Shown here piece after piece: positions 46,088 through 57,835 of a stretch of DNA of 64,000 nucleotides; the first letter of the stretch is position 1, and each line of letters begins with the position of its first letter. The translations under genes and the position numbers were made by a program. Where the stretch lies: contig JAMKCH010019835.1 of assembly GCA_023653785.1 (NCBI GenBank), positions 186,001-250,000 on the forward strand. The letters are read 5' to 3'. The notes beneath the pieces are model-generated. The model ran no database searches. It had not been told where the DNA came from and saw only the letters and a list, made by a program, of their open reading frames with translations. Origin of the DNA: Ophioderma brevispina (taxonomy: Eukaryota; Echinodermata; Ophiuroidea; Amphilepidida; Ophiodermatidae).

Positions 46088-46089
<2 letters not shown>
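44211..46089 (+). repeat. Paralogous block, middle part (matches 60.40-60.87 kb)
   Basis: ACAATTTTATTTTTTTA near 44265, ACAATGCGTGAACTCCTGAA near 44439, GTTGTTTGCCTTTAACT near 44468, ACACTTCTGTAATCATCAAT near 45632 and ATGGCTCATGCGCAAATAC near 45776 match 60437, 60495, 60524, 60654 and 60791 in the same order and strand. Sequence from 44520 to 45560 has no counterpart there and shows no gene. The 68-codon frame at 45649 is incidental. Confidence 0.7.

Positions 46090-46122
<33 letters not shown>
46090..46122. repeat. Poly-T run (33 bases)
   Basis: An uninterrupted T run. The sequence after it (46130-46280) resembles the arm of the 54909-55488 foldback: a GTTTATAACTCCATAAGGGT block, CACAAACTATATATTTTT and CATTTTGACCCCGTGTA. 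The run may be the tail of a decayed element. Confidence 0.9.
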
Positions 46123-46129
<7 letters not shown>

Positions 46130-47935
46130 ACCTTTGACTACAATCCGGTTGTCCAGTTTATAACTCCATAAGGGTAAGTCAGATATAGCACAAACTATAT
46201 ATTTTTTTAAGCCTTGCGATCATACGAACATTTTGGTATGCAATTCAACAACATTGGACCGCTTTTCATTTTGACCCCGTGTAATCTTTTGCGAGCCCCT
46301 AGCTCTCTTAAGCTACCCCTCCAGAATGGCCCTCATACATTTTCATGTATGTCATGTATGTAGGTACCCGGGTATAAATGCCTCTTTGCCCCCCGACCTC
46401 TCTCCCCCCCCCCGGTGGTACCATAGGCTACATTCAGATGGCTGGCTCATCCACTATGACCTAGATTGGATGGAATATTTCGTCACATAGGGCATACGTT
46501 GACTTACAAGTTCGTTGACGATTTCAAATTTAGTTCAGCTACTTTTACTTTGAATTTGACGGATCTAAAGTACAATCAAGGCGGTCAAGAATTATGTTAA
46601 ATTAAATGGTACTGTTCTGACAAGTCGCAACCGCAAAATGGTTGTTACGGCTCACTCATTTTGATCGGTATTATTATTCATGATTTGCATTGGAAATGTT
46701 CATGAAATAGTAATGGTCTGATATGTGCTGGTTGCATGCATTGGACCATAAAAGAGACAATAATTCATAGGCAGTTTGGCAAACAGCCAATAGTTACAAT
46801 AAAAGGAATTGAAGAAACTTTGTATTGGTATATTCTTATGCACAGGGTGGACCAAAAGAAATCCCTTTCTAACTTCACCTAACTTTTTATTAAAGGTGCT
46901 TGTTCCGATTTATGTCTATTGTGTTATCTACTTGATATGAGAGCCTGGCACCTGCACAAAACACCCCATCAAGTACCATGAGAAACACACTTGCGGTTTT
47001 TATGGTAGAAGCAATAATTCATATTGCAAAAGCCCTATTCAATACTGTGCTAATATTTATGGTTAACCATTAAAACGGTGGTTTTTTTGTTAATATCTTG
47101 AGAAGGAAATGAATTTGAGGGCTCAAATTTCAGGATGACAATCTGATATCAAAATCGAAACTACTTCCGGGTAAATCAGGGGGTCCCAAAGACGATCAAA
47201 ACACGCACATTTAATGTAATGTCAACTCTAAAGAAAAATAACTTATATAAGGTGTTGACTAAAATTAAAGATTGGTGACCCCATCAAGTTCAGATTTTTC
47301 ATATGATGATTACTCCCTCACATGGAAACAAATTACCAAGCACTATTATTACATCGGAGTTAAATCGGTCCGGCTATTTAGATAGTAGAAGCAAACATGT
47401 ACATTAAATTGGCTATAATATGACAATGTGTGTTAATAAATGTGGTATACCACATTAGAGACCTTTTTTGTTCATAATATAAAAAACATTTCCTGGGCCT
47501 AAAATTTCACTGGGGTAATTAGAACGTTCTTCTGATACCTAAATCTCAATTTTGATGAGGTTAGGTGGGGGACGAGGTATTCTATCGGATCTCCCACCTT
47601 TAAAAGTGAGCTTTCAATGTTTTAATGATATGTTCAGTTGACTGCACTATATAAGAATGTAATTAATGTGCCAAATTTCGCATTTTGAGGTGGTTTAAAA
47701 AATGAAACTCGCCAGTTCAGCGCAGTCATTTTTGGTTGGAACTGGTTTTGTTGTTTTGAAACCACCCCTTAATAATATTGGTGAGTCACGGATTGATGAA
47801 TGTAAGAATGGGAAATCATAGGTCCACCATAAACCGTAGCAATTAGCATGTTGGCAAGCCCTTTGCTACTCACTTTGCTTCGCACAAAGAGCGTCCCAAA
47901 GTGAAAGTTGTTTGCTGTTTTTATTCACTGACCTC
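46123..47935 (+). other. No gene; paralogous segment and one isolated MITE-like terminus
   Basis: Segment 46635-46815 (TTGTTACGGCTCACTC, TGAAATAGTAATGGTCTGAT, ATGTGCTGGTTG, AGGCAGTTTGGC, AGTTACAATAAAA) matches 62765-62780 plus 63215-63365 and lacks the MITE found between them. At 46844 CACAGGGTGGACCAAAAGAA looks like a mariner-MITE left end, but no right end was found. Nothing codes. Confidence 0.55.
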
Positions 47936-48186
47936 TACCATGATTAGCGGGTTGAGTCGCCGATTGAAAACAACAGGAAGTTGATTTTCGCCTAGCACTA
48001 TGAACGGTAAACCAATTCATCACACATGCTGGTGAACATATTCCACCCAGGAATTATTGTTATACAAATTTCTTTAACTGGGACAATAAGGTTAAGCCAC
48101 ATTGTGCAGGCAAAAGCAACTTCCGTGGTTTCAATCTGCGGCTATTCAACGGTGTGCCAGCCCACTATCCATGTGTAGAGGTCAGT
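47936..48186. mobile_element. MITE, CACTGACCTCTAC ends (copy 1)
   Basis: The left end CACTGACCTCTACCATGATT continues to GCCGATTGAAAACAACAGGA. The right end in reverse complement gives CACTGACCTCTACACATGGA and AGATTGAAACCACGGAAG. The arms are about 60 bp. Copy 2 is at 54289-54578. Confidence 0.85.
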
Positions 48187-48431
48187 GTTTTTATTATGGC
48201 AGACATAACAGCGCCCCCTTTATTTTATTGTATAAATCTCGGGAAATTCAAAAGGCCTTACATATTCTTTCCAGCACCATCCTATTATTTTCCATCAGTA
48301 TCTCAAAGAGTTATTGAATTAGTTCATTCTCAGTCGAAGTTTTGCAGGCTGTGTAGAGATTCTTTTTTCCTTCCGTAACACCATAGAATGTATTTTTTGC
48401 ATGATAGCACGTATAGCAATGGTTCTATTAA

Positions 48432-48787
48432 GGCCGACTCAGAGATTTCCGGAAGAGGGCGCCCTCAATTTCCAAAAAAATCGTGTTTTTTGCATGTACA
48501 TAATGCTTGTCCATACACTAATCACTGTGTGAAATTGCTAAGCTTAAATCGAATTCCTTCATATAGAAAATCACAACTTTGTTATAAAATTCCGGATCCG
48601 GAATTTTTGTTATACACGGTATCCTATGGGACGTAATACTACACATAAATGTTTCCTGCGTCAAAACGAAAAATCCGATTCATCTCAAATTTCGGAATTG
48701 TGCATTTTAGGTTACTATCTTTAGTTCTTGTTGACTATTTTTCATTATTACAAAAAAAATAATATTTCGAAATCTCTGAGTCAAACT
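48432..48787. mobile_element. TTAA MITE, GACTCAGAGATTTC ends
   Basis: TTAA (48428-48431) is followed by GGCCGACTCAGAGATTTCCG. The right end CGAAATCTCTGAGTCAAACT is followed by TTAA (48788-48791). The inverted termini share GACTCAGAGATTTC. The body includes GGAATTTTTGTTATACAC and is non-coding; the 82-codon frame at 48388 is incidental. Confidence 0.85.
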
Positions 48788-48791
48788 TTAA

Positions 48792-50017
48792 GACAATGAA
48801 ACAGGGTAATGCATACCCAAATTCTCTAGCGATATATAACCAAAACCAAAGCTTTAAAGTACAGCATTAGCTTATATTGGCAATTTCCCGGCTTTTTTTT
48901 ATAAATTCACATATTCTTAATGCTTAAATATGGATACTATTTCATGGTGTCTGAATATAGTTTACTTGCGAGTTCTCGTCCTTAAACATGACAGCTATTG
49001 ACTAAACAATATCTATTGACTATTTGATTTATTCTGCTCAACCAACGGAAGTTTCATACAATTTTATTGTGGAAAATGAAAAATGAACTAATCAACGGCT
49101 GCTGTAATTGCATTGCGTGAAAGAAATATTTGCCTTTTCATGATTGAGTTTACTTTTATTATTATCAATAATTTTACTATCAAAATCATTAAAACATTTG
49201 GTAAATGACTTATATTGTCATATGTTTGGGGATACGCAATTAATTGATGTATCTGAATAACAATTTCAAAAAATAAGAGTTGTATTGAATCTTTTTACTT
49301 TGGCTAAGAGGAGTTTTGTTCAAGCCATAACAAGAAATATTTTCTCTGTTTTATGTCGTATCAGAGTATTTACACGATTGGCAAAATACGAAAGTCTTTC
49401 TGACTTCTACGTATTCTTTCTGCGAGATTCCCATACCAATTTGTCATATTTTAATGTCATAATGTCTGTAAATAGAACATTATTTCATGTTTATGCTGTA
49501 CGATTTGTGAAAATATACTTATAATAATCAGAAATATATCAATGTATTATTGCTTAGAAACCATAGTTTATATTGTAAATTTTGGGAATATTTACAAATA
49601 TTTTATTTTTCTGTACTTATTTCAAATGTAAAGATTTGAATATTGTTAATAAATGCTATTTACAGTGTTGATCACGCAAATTATTTATTTCATCAATTTT
49701 GTTTAAGAAGTCCGTAGTCTTCGTTCTGTTTTGTGCGATACCGACCTCCTCGTTGAATCCGCTATGGAATTTAAGAACTACATTGACTTTTGTACGCACA
49801 AAAAAGTATTGATTTATCGTTTGAAACAGTATATTTACCAGATTGTGGACCTGAAGGGTACAATTTAGGTTTTCAATGAAAATAGAAACACAACTTTGGC
49901 TTGCTTTGGCCTTTCTTAATATCAGTCTCACATTTCTATTTTCTTAAAATTCTTCTAAGCAATATGCTTGCGTTAATGCGATAATTGGCCTGAATTCCTA
50001 AGAACATCCCTTGCTTA
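48792..50017. other. No gene; empty site of a TTAA MITE at 48982
   Basis: At about 48950-49010, GTGTCTGAATATAGTTT, GCGAGTTCTCGTCC, TTAA (48982-48985) and ACATGA match 63541-63575 and 63895-63905, which flank a MITE there. The rest is AT-rich with no exon supported, including the frames at 49285 and 49656. Confidence 0.55.
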
Positions 50018-50490
50018 AAGGGCCATAATGGCATGAAAAAATTGTGGCAACACGAAAGTCTCTGAAAAGAAAAATAGTAAGAAAGAAAAGCGTTTACTTT
50101 TCAGCATTTTTAATTGACGATCTTTGTAATTGATTGATTTTTTATCTTTCCCCGACCTCACCGTTGTAAAAGGGACATAATGGCATGAAAAAAAAATTGA
50201 CATAATGAAAAGGACCCTTACTGAAATCACTTCCAAGAGTTTGAAAAACAATTTGGATGTTTACATTCTGTAAAAACAGTAAAAACAGGAAGAGTTCCAG
50301 AGGGGGAGGTGGCAGTTTGTGGCAATTCTGGAAAAAGGATGCTGACATTACTGCCAGCATTTACCAAATTTGAAAAGCATGTTGTCATCAGCTCACAGAC
50401 CATTGCTATTGTATATGTGCTAATCCCGGTTAATCCATCTTTCACTTGCGAGATCAATATCTTACTACAAGCCTACAAGCCATGAATGTC
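50018..50490 (+). mobile_element. TTAA MITE, family B, left half plus a duplicated terminus
   Basis: AGGGCCATAATGGCATGAAA at about 50019 and AGGGACATAATGGCATGAAA at 50170 are two left termini 151 bp apart. After the second come ACTGAAATCACTTCCAAGAG, TTTGGATGTTTACATTCTG, GGTGGCAGTTTGTGGC, AAAGCATGTTGTCATCA, AATCCCGGTTAATCCATC and CTTACTACAAGCCTACAAG, as in the other family B copies. The right arm is missing. Preceding TTAA (50015-50018) fits the first terminus. The frames on the minus strand are shadows. Confidence 0.8.
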
Positions 50491-50636
50491 TCCATCAACT
50501 TACATTTAGACTGTTTTTTGGGTTCACGAGAATTATAAAGAGTCAAGATTCTGTAATGTTCACACACACTCACCCACACTATTAGGCGATGAAAAAAAAA
50601 ACATTCAAGCCACACCGATGGTGATTTGTTTATTTG

Positions 50637-50664
50637 TTTGTTGTTGTTGTTGTTGTTGTTGTTT
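50637..50664. repeat. GTT trinucleotide microsatellite
   Basis: About nine GTT/TTG units. No associated gene. Confidence 0.95.
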
Positions 50665-51020
50665 TTAATTTACTGTAGGTTATGTCAAATCAGTTATTTT
50701 GGCTGGATTTTGAATAAAAACAGTAAGCAAAGCGAGTCGGAAAATGCTCATCTTTAGGGTCATAAATAAATAAATTGGCAGAGTTAGATGCCTACAAGCA
50801 CAAGCATCATGCTTGGTATCTACAAATGCCTACATATAAGCTGTGGAATACGGATACTAAAATGGAACTCATTACACACACACTGAAATATACTACTAAT
50901 TTGTGTTAAAATGATCCACTTTCTTATAGACAACTGTATTAAACGGTTTGGGTGACGGGCTGTCTTTAACTTAATAAATCCAAATTCTATATTAGCTTTA
51001 TTCTATCTTATTTTAAGTAT

Positions 51021-51046
51021 TTTTTTTTCCTCACGAGGAAAAAAAA
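51021..51046. repeat. Perfect 12-bp-arm hairpin in the tail of the L1/Tx1 relic
   Basis: TTTTTTTTCCTC and GAGGAAAAAAAA face each other around AC. On the minus strand it follows AATAAATG and may be part of the A-rich 3' end of the retrotransposon relic that ends about here. Confidence 0.8.
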
Positions 51047-53215
51047 CATTTATTCACAATAGACTTCAAAGACCTACAGGGTACACTGAAAATTCCTGTA
51101 TAGATATAGAGGGTATGAGACACAGTGTGATGAGAATACTTAACATAGTACATTAAATATACACATAACCCCAACGAGTATAAAAATGACCAATATTCCA
51201 TTACTGGGCATACATACATTTTTCCATTTTATCATATTCTTTACACATCATTTGAAATGAGAGTCCAGTGTAGATAACCCTATTACGCTTTTTCATTTTG
51301 TAATATTTAACGACTAAAAATCAAATTAATTGAGAATATTATCACCAACAGTAGTGCAAATAGCATAACTCCTTATTCAATAGCCAGATGCAGTTTGTTT
51401 TACTTTTCACATTCTATAACTTCAGCCAGTCCAAAATTTACAAATGACATTGCACGTACCAAAAATATGAATAAGGGTTTTTCCCTCTGCACTTTTTACA
51501 GAAGTACAAAGAGGGTGAATTCAATTTACCAATCTTAAATAAAAATGAATTAGTACCCAAAATTCCTAATGTATACCGAAATTGAAATCACAACTTTGGG
51601 TTTAATTTTTTTTATGGAACATTTCAATGCCTATTACGATAAGGGACCATTTTTTTTTCACATACACAACATCGAGTTTATTGTCCAACTTTACAACATA
51701 TTTCCTTTGCACCTTTTTTGATAAATTATAATAACATAAATTCGCTCCTGGAACCTTTCTTGTCCTTAACATCTCCCACAATTCAACGTTGGTAACGGAC
51801 GTGTCAATGTGGTTTCAATTTTGTTCCACTGCTGTAGCATTTTTAACAACTCCTAACAGACTCCATATTCCAAGAATTGGTACGAATCTTGAAACAAACT
51901 TGTTCTTAAATCATTAATGAAAAATGTGCCATCATTATCCAACAGATCACTTACAATGTCCACACCAGTTTTGACCCAGTTGTAATAATACAATGTCTTT
52001 TACCAATCTTAATATTCTCATAAAACACCACAAGGCACGTTAATACATCATTAATATATTTTGTTGAGTGAGACTTTGTAACCTTTAACCAAGCGAAAAA
52101 ACAATCTTCCCAAAATTGTTAGGAGAATGGGAATGCAACATAGGATTAATAATCTCCATGGAGCCGCCTTCAAGAATCGATAATACGCTTAATCTTAGTA
52201 TTCTTACAGAAAAAGGATCGCCCATTCTGTATCACTAGTTTTTAGAATCTGCGATCCAAGTTGTTTTTTAAGCATGTATTGGATTGGAGTGTCACCATCC
52301 TGAACCCCCACCCATCATCACCATTTTGTATCATTTGATTTCTTCACAACGGCTGTCAACCCCTTTCCAAATATGATAATAGTACGATTGAGGCTCTTTA
52401 CAAATTCAAAGGTGGATTCCGGAAGAGTTAATATTAATATGTAATTTTTTGATAAGACAATGATTTCCCCACCGTTACTCTTCTAACCTCACACTGTAAG
52501 ATTACGTCTCGACCAGTGGTGAACAGGTCTTAAGGACACATTGCCCTATCATAATTATCACCCACCATATTTTCAAGAGAAACAGAAAATGATTAATTCC
52601 TAAATCTTAAAAATTCCAAATGATTAACCCATTTACCTTCGTAGTTGTCACAGATAGCTCAATTGTATCCTCTTTTAGATCATATCCAGGCTGCAAGGGT
52701 TTTGGAAATATTAACTTTCAGACCAGAAATTTAGCAAAATATTTAAAATATTGAAGGCTCCTTCATGAACTTTTGACCATCTAAAAAAATTACAGTTCAT
52801 CTGCGTACTGGGAGAGACGAATTCAACATCATCAATAACGGATACCTTTTTACACTTTCTTATTACTTCGAATAATCGTACCCACACCTTCACACACAAA
52901 ATAAATAATTAGGGGGGCTCAGCCTCCCCCTGACTGCAGCCTCTATCCACCCGATGATACCTCGGACAAGAACCCATTCACTAACACATAGGCTAGTCTT
53001 CATTAAAAATGTCTGGATCCACTTCTTATTGATGGGCTCAAAATTAACTTGTCTAAAACTTTTCAAAAGCAATTTATGAGAAAACTATCAAAGGCCTTTT
53101 AAAATCCAATCAGAAGAATAGACCAGGGATATTATTATTCTCATTACAACTCATTAAATCATACTTAAACTGAATAATTTTCCCAATTATAACCGGCCTG
53201 AAATAAAACCCTTTT
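51047..53215 (-). pseudogene. Decayed L1/Tx1-like non-LTR retrotransposon (reverse transcriptase to C-terminal region)
   Basis: On the minus strand, joined frames follow the order of an L1/Tx1-type reverse transcriptase. IPGLLFLID and KAFDSF (first catalytic Asp) lie near 53130-53080, and PSIKKWIQTF-like, NGFLSE and VRG.LSP segments near 53010-52920. LFCV.VW..LIRNNKK lies near 52900, and SQYADEL near 52810 is the catalytic YADD-type box, here with a substitution. LNILN..LNFW follows near 52750. Downstream, VTKSHSTKYINDVL near 52080 and LLDNDGTFFINDLR near 51930 resemble the conserved C-terminal region of the same elements. Stops and frameshifts are numerous, the two short frames at 52711-52899 and 52890-53072 are pieces, and the part upstream of the reverse transcriptase core is absent (5' truncation near a poly-T at 53211). 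The 3' part from 51600 to 51047 is untranslated-like. It is dead; the clade is inferred from motif wording. Confidence 0.75.
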
Positions 53216-54288
53216 TTTTTTTTTTTTAATTTTATGATTTTAAAAACTTTTTATTCTATTAGCGATACAGGCGAAGCCAATTATATGTTACATTGAGCAA
53301 AGAATTGGACTCCAATTTTTTTCAGGAGATTACGATATTTTATCACCTTGGGTATAAGGGTAATGATACCAAATATTTGGGTCGGTGGAGCTTACCCGTA
53401 ATTAAGCAAATTTAAAGAGCGGAGTAATACCATAAATCTGAAAAGAAAACTATAAAATTCAACTAAACCCATCAGAGCCGGAGAATTTAACCGTTTTTTT
53501 GTATTTTTGAGGCCTAATTAATCTCATCATATGTAATAGGGTCCTCTATCTTGATTTCTCTGTCAGGTCACTACCTCAGGGTGGGAAGATTATGCTGTCA
53601 AATAAACATTAATAGCATATTATCATAAATACATGATTTGAATTTCAGATTTTAATTAGGATAACATGTTCCTTAAAGAACTAATACATATTAATTAGCT
53701 TGCTTGGACTAAGTCTTTTTTTTTTTCTTGCTTATATGGGTGGTTACAATGAACCACATTCTTAGACACTGTCCTATGTTAGGCTTTATTGGGTTATACG
53801 TTAATTAAGTTGACGGACGTGCTTGTCATCTAGAATATACATATTAATAGCTTAAGAGTGGACTAAATTTTTTATTAGTGTTTAAAAATGAACCCCTTCG
53901 GAGCAGCGGTATTAACTGTTTTGTTTTGTGGGAAAAGGGTTGTTTTTAACAAAATAAACGCAATTCGCAATATTATATTACTTATTCTGTCATATTAATT
54001 ATGACAGAATAATAAGTTTTCCTTGTGGGAACTTTTTTTACACTCACCACATAAAAAAAAACCCTCACAAATGCTTAAACGTCCCCACAAGCTATAAGTA
54101 TCCGTACCTTTACCACTAACACCACACACACACACCACACCCACACGCCGGCACACACACCACAGGGTAGAACACCTACGGAAGACTAGTTATGACTGTT
54201 TATGACAAAAAATAGAACATAAAACAAAAAAAAACAATGTTGAACTTGCCTCTGTCCATTCGGCTCGAGAGAAACAAAGTTGGATGTT
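53216..54288. other. No gene seen; one hairpin, CA-rich patch
   Basis: An inverted repeat at 53982-54012 has TTATTCTGTCATA facing TATGACAGAATAA. A CA-rich patch (ACCACACACACACACC) lies at 54119-54165. No exon is supported. Confidence 0.5.
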
Positions 54289-54578
54289 CTGTCGTACACG
54301 ACCATGACCTCTACACATGATAGCGAGTCTGATTCGCCGATTGAAACATCAGGAGTTTTTTTTTTTTTATCTATACAATATGGCGGAAAACAATGCCATA
54401 CGAACCTTTCAAAACCAATAGACCATCTGTGTGGAATATGTGCGCCAGCAGGTGTAATGCATTGATCCGCCAGATGTAAGGACAAAACTCAACTTCCTGT
54501 TGTTTCACATCACTCGGCAACCATTCAACTGTGGCTGGCAGCCCGCTATCCATTTGTAGAGTTCAGTGTACACGACAG
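54289..54578. mobile_element. MITE, CACTGACCTCTAC-type ends (copy 2)
   Basis: The left end is CTGTCGTACACGACCATGAC followed by CTCTACACATGATAGCGAG. The right end in reverse complement is CTGTCGTGTACACTGAACTC followed by TACAAATGGATAGCGGGCTG. GCCGATTGAAACATCAGGAG pairs with CTTCCTGTTGTTTCACATC. It is the second copy of the family at 47936-48186, with longer ends. The 99-codon minus frame here is incidental. Confidence 0.8.
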
Positions 54579-54908
54579 AAAACATTAAATCATCCCTTTA
54601 TTACATAAATTAAGTAGATTACATGGGTACGTACGGCGTTTCCGGCTTATTAACTTGGTAAACATATAATTAGCCTCCCCCCCCCCAAAAAAAAAAAGGG
54701 TTCGGAAAAACAATTGGATGCGCTTTTCTCGGAAATGTCCTGTTAGGCGGGACAGCATAGTGGGTCATTTGAGGAGCAATTCCGTGACGTGGAGAGCAGA
54801 GCATCATTTCTCAGTCGATTTAGCTTCAGAAGGTTAATGAACAAATGTAGTGGGGTACCCCTCGAAAATTGTTGGGCGGAATTCAGGAGTGGGGGGAAAT
54901 ACATAATA
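54579..54908. other. No gene seen
   Basis: C and A runs at 54677-54698. No exon; the 66-codon minus frame at 54743 overlaps the foldback start and has no domain. Confidence 0.5.
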
Positions 54909-55488
54909 CAGGGATCAACAATAAATGCTTGAAGCTGTAACAAAGGTAACCAAAGTTCTCTGTTACAAGGATTGAAAAAGGTAGAGTTGTACTACCTACA
55001 GGTATGGTTACGAGGTATAAGACAAATTCGTCAAATGTCAAAAGGTCATCACAAGGTTAATCTTTATATTTGCAACGATTTCTTAAAAATGGTCTCAAAT
55101 TGTTAAACCTTTCTACAGCGATTGCAGCAAAAGTAGCTTGACCACTCTCATGGTATTTGTTTATCGAGATAAATTGCCAAACAAGGTCAACTCAATTGAC
55201 CTCTATTGATCTCAGAATTTTAACAATATGTTAGATGGGGGCAAAATGTTTTTGTTGCAGTCTCTGGGGAAAGATGAACAATTTGGCCACATTTTTGACG
55301 AAATCGGAGCAATATTTAAGATTTAACCTTTCAGGATGACTTTGACATTTGACGATTTTTGTGTTATATCTCCATGACCATAGGTTGTAAGTAGTACAAA
55401 CTATACCTTTTTAATCCTGTAACAAGACGCACACTTTTGGTTACCTTTTACAGCTTTTTAGTCCAAGCATTTTTAATTTTGACCCCTG
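54909..55488. mobile_element. Foldback MITE, TACAGGGGTCAAAAT type (arms ~180 bp)
   Basis: The left end CAGGGATCAACAATAAATGC continues with AGCTGTAACAAAGGTAACCA, TTGTACTACCTACAG and GTCAAATGTCAAAAGGTCAT. The right arm shows the same in reverse complement (CAGGGGTCAAAATTAAAAAT, GCTGTAAAAGGTAACCAAAA, TTTGTACTACTTAC, GTCAAATGTCAAAGTCATCC). TA lies at both borders (54907-54908, 55489-55490). Arm-like fragments also occur at 46130 and 62320. It is non-coding. Confidence 0.88.
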
Positions 55489-55552
55489 TATTAGGATTTC
55501 CCCTCTGTTCGCCCAACCCACTTCACAGTAAAAAAAATCAGATAATTAATTA

Positions 55553-55559
<7 letters not shown>

Positions 55560-55588
<29 letters not shown>
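55560..55588. repeat. Poly-A run (29 bases)
   Basis: An uninterrupted A run 70 bases after the foldback element. No retrotransposon body was recognised upstream. Confidence 0.92.
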
Positions 55589-57212
55589 CGGGACCCGCTA
55601 AAGTGTTTAACCTTCATAGAAAACAAATCCACAAAGAAATGATGCTATGCCTCTACACAGTCACGGAATTGCTTCCAAATGACCCAACTAGAAGCCAATG
55701 TATATGGTGTAAGGAAGCGTTCTCTTTTTGCAGCAAAAGCTGGTGAAAAAAAGACATGCAGGGATGTTGCTTACCCAGGAAATCTGAAATCGAGTAGTTG
55801 ACAGGCTGTAGTGGCCAAAAAAATCCCAAATTTAGACGTCGTAATGGGTTTAACACGTAAAAAAAAAACTAAAAGATGTATCATTCATGATTGTAACATT
55901 TTGACCTCTAGTTACGTATCCAAATATAAAAAATGAGGGTAAGAATTATTTTTTCGAGGTGCTCTTCTATATCTATTAAAGCAATAACACAATTTTTCGA
56001 AAATTACCAATTTCAAATTTTTGAAATTGTTGTACATTTGGGTTGGTATTTGTTGTAAACTCTACTCGCGATGGTAATGCTCAAAAGTGCTATCGTATTT
56101 TTCATCAAAGAAGTGATTTTGACATTTAAAACGGTTAATCCCCATTGTAATTTAACGCGGAACTGGAAACGCCAAAATTTCTGCCCGTCCATTATGGAAA
56201 TAGTGCCACCTCACGAAAATTACCTCGCAGCTTGACTTTATGAACCAACGGAACAACTACTAAGGATTGAGCGTAGACAAAGGCATGGCGCTATTTCTGT
56301 GACTATTTACTATTGGAAAGCCGTTTTTCCAGCAGCCGTTGAATTATTATCGGGATCTCCGATAATAATTATCGTAATACAAAAATCATTCTTTTGCGAT
56401 CCCCCCCCCACCACCCCTCCCCTCCGTACCTCCCTTAACATATACACATGTTCGGCTTACATTCACAGGCCCATAGTGTACTAGCCAGTACCAATGCAAC
56501 TGTTACAAACATCTCAAAATATTTGGAAAATTGGGGATTCTTCAAAAAAATGCTGCTGTTATTGGACCATTTGTGAAAATGAAAACTTTTACCCCCATTT
56601 GTAACCCTATAGGTACTAAACTATAGCACGCAGATAGGGCAAACAATCTGTTTATAATGCCTTAGAATTGGGATTGCAATTTCTGATACAAACATTGCCC
56701 CTACAAATGCATGTTCCCTCTGTTATACTTTTGATATGTTATTCCTCATCATTCTATGTTGTTGTTGCAATTTTTTAAGGTCAGACCATCATTGTATTTA
56801 CATTCAAACACTTGAAAGATTGTTTGGAAGCTCTCGTACTAATAAAGAAACTTCCATTAAGCACTCGAAGGCTGATTGAATGCCGCGTTAAATGCAAAGG
56901 AAATTTGACTCCATACAAATTAAAAAAGTTCCATGTGTACTATAAGGAAATTCTGAGGTACTTACCTACGAAAACATAAACCAAAAACAAACCACTTTAG
57001 AATACATCATATGAATTCGACGTGTCTTCATCAATTACTGTGTATGTCTTGGCGATTTAAGGGTGAGGGTGGAGTGTTTTCATCTTCAAGTACATGCGGC
57101 ACTACGAAATTGGAACGCTTTCAACGGGTTATTAAAGGCATGCGAAAAGATTCAAACCATTTTCCAACATATTTGGTCTAAACGTTGTCCCTGGAAATTT
57201 GTAGTAGTCTAA
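55589..57212. other. No gene seen; one perfect hairpin
   Basis: The hairpin at 56343-56369 has ATTATTATCGG and CCGATAATAAT around GATCT. A C-rich patch follows at 56401-56423. The frames at 55653 and 56299 show no domain. Confidence 0.5.
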
Positions 57213-57790
57213 AAGTGAAATAATGGCATGAAACAAAAATTGGACATAATGAAAAGGGACACTTACTGAAATCACTCCACGAGTTGAAACAATTTGGATG
57301 TTTACATTTGTTAAAAAAACAGTCACAACAGGAAGAGTTCCAGGGGGAGGGTGGCAGTTTGTGGCAATTTCTGGAACACAGGAAAAGCAAGGTGTTCACA
57401 TCCCTGACAGAATTACAGTGTATCTAGCCATGTTTGCGACACCATAAATCAAAAGCAATTCAGGACCGGGGGATTCAGGCATTGTACTGTAGGCTTGTAG
57501 TTTAAGATATTTGATCTGGCAAGGAAGAAAGGTGAATTAGCCCGGGATTAGCACATATTACAATAGCAATGGTCTGTGAGCTTGATTGACAACATGTTTT
57601 TCAATTGTGGTAAATGCTGGCAGTTAATGTCAGCATCTTGTTCCATAAATTGCCACAAACTGCACCCCCCCGGACACTCTTCTGTTTTTTTACCAGAATG
57701 TAAAATCCAAATTGTTTTCAAATCGTGGGGGAAGTGATTCAGTGTAAGGGTCCATTTCATGTTGTCATTTTTTCATTACCATTATGTCCC
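57213..57790. mobile_element. TTAA MITE, family B, complete foldback (copy 3)
   Basis: The left arm has ATAATGGCATGAAAC, CTTACTGAAATCACTCCACG, CAATTTGGATGTTTACATT and GGGTGGCAGTTTGTGGCAAT. It is mirrored by ATTGCCACAAACTGCACCC, AAAATCCAAATTGTTTTC, GAAGTGATTCAGTGTAAGGG and TACCATTATGTCCC at the right. TTAA follows at 57791-57794. The centre also matches the 29574 and 62788 copies (CACATCCCTGACAGAATTAC, AGTGTATCTAGCCATGTT, GGGATTAGCACATAT). Confidence 0.9.
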
Positions 57791-57835
57791 TTAAGTTATA
57801 ACTCTATGGAATTCGTTATTCTTAAAGGCACTGTC

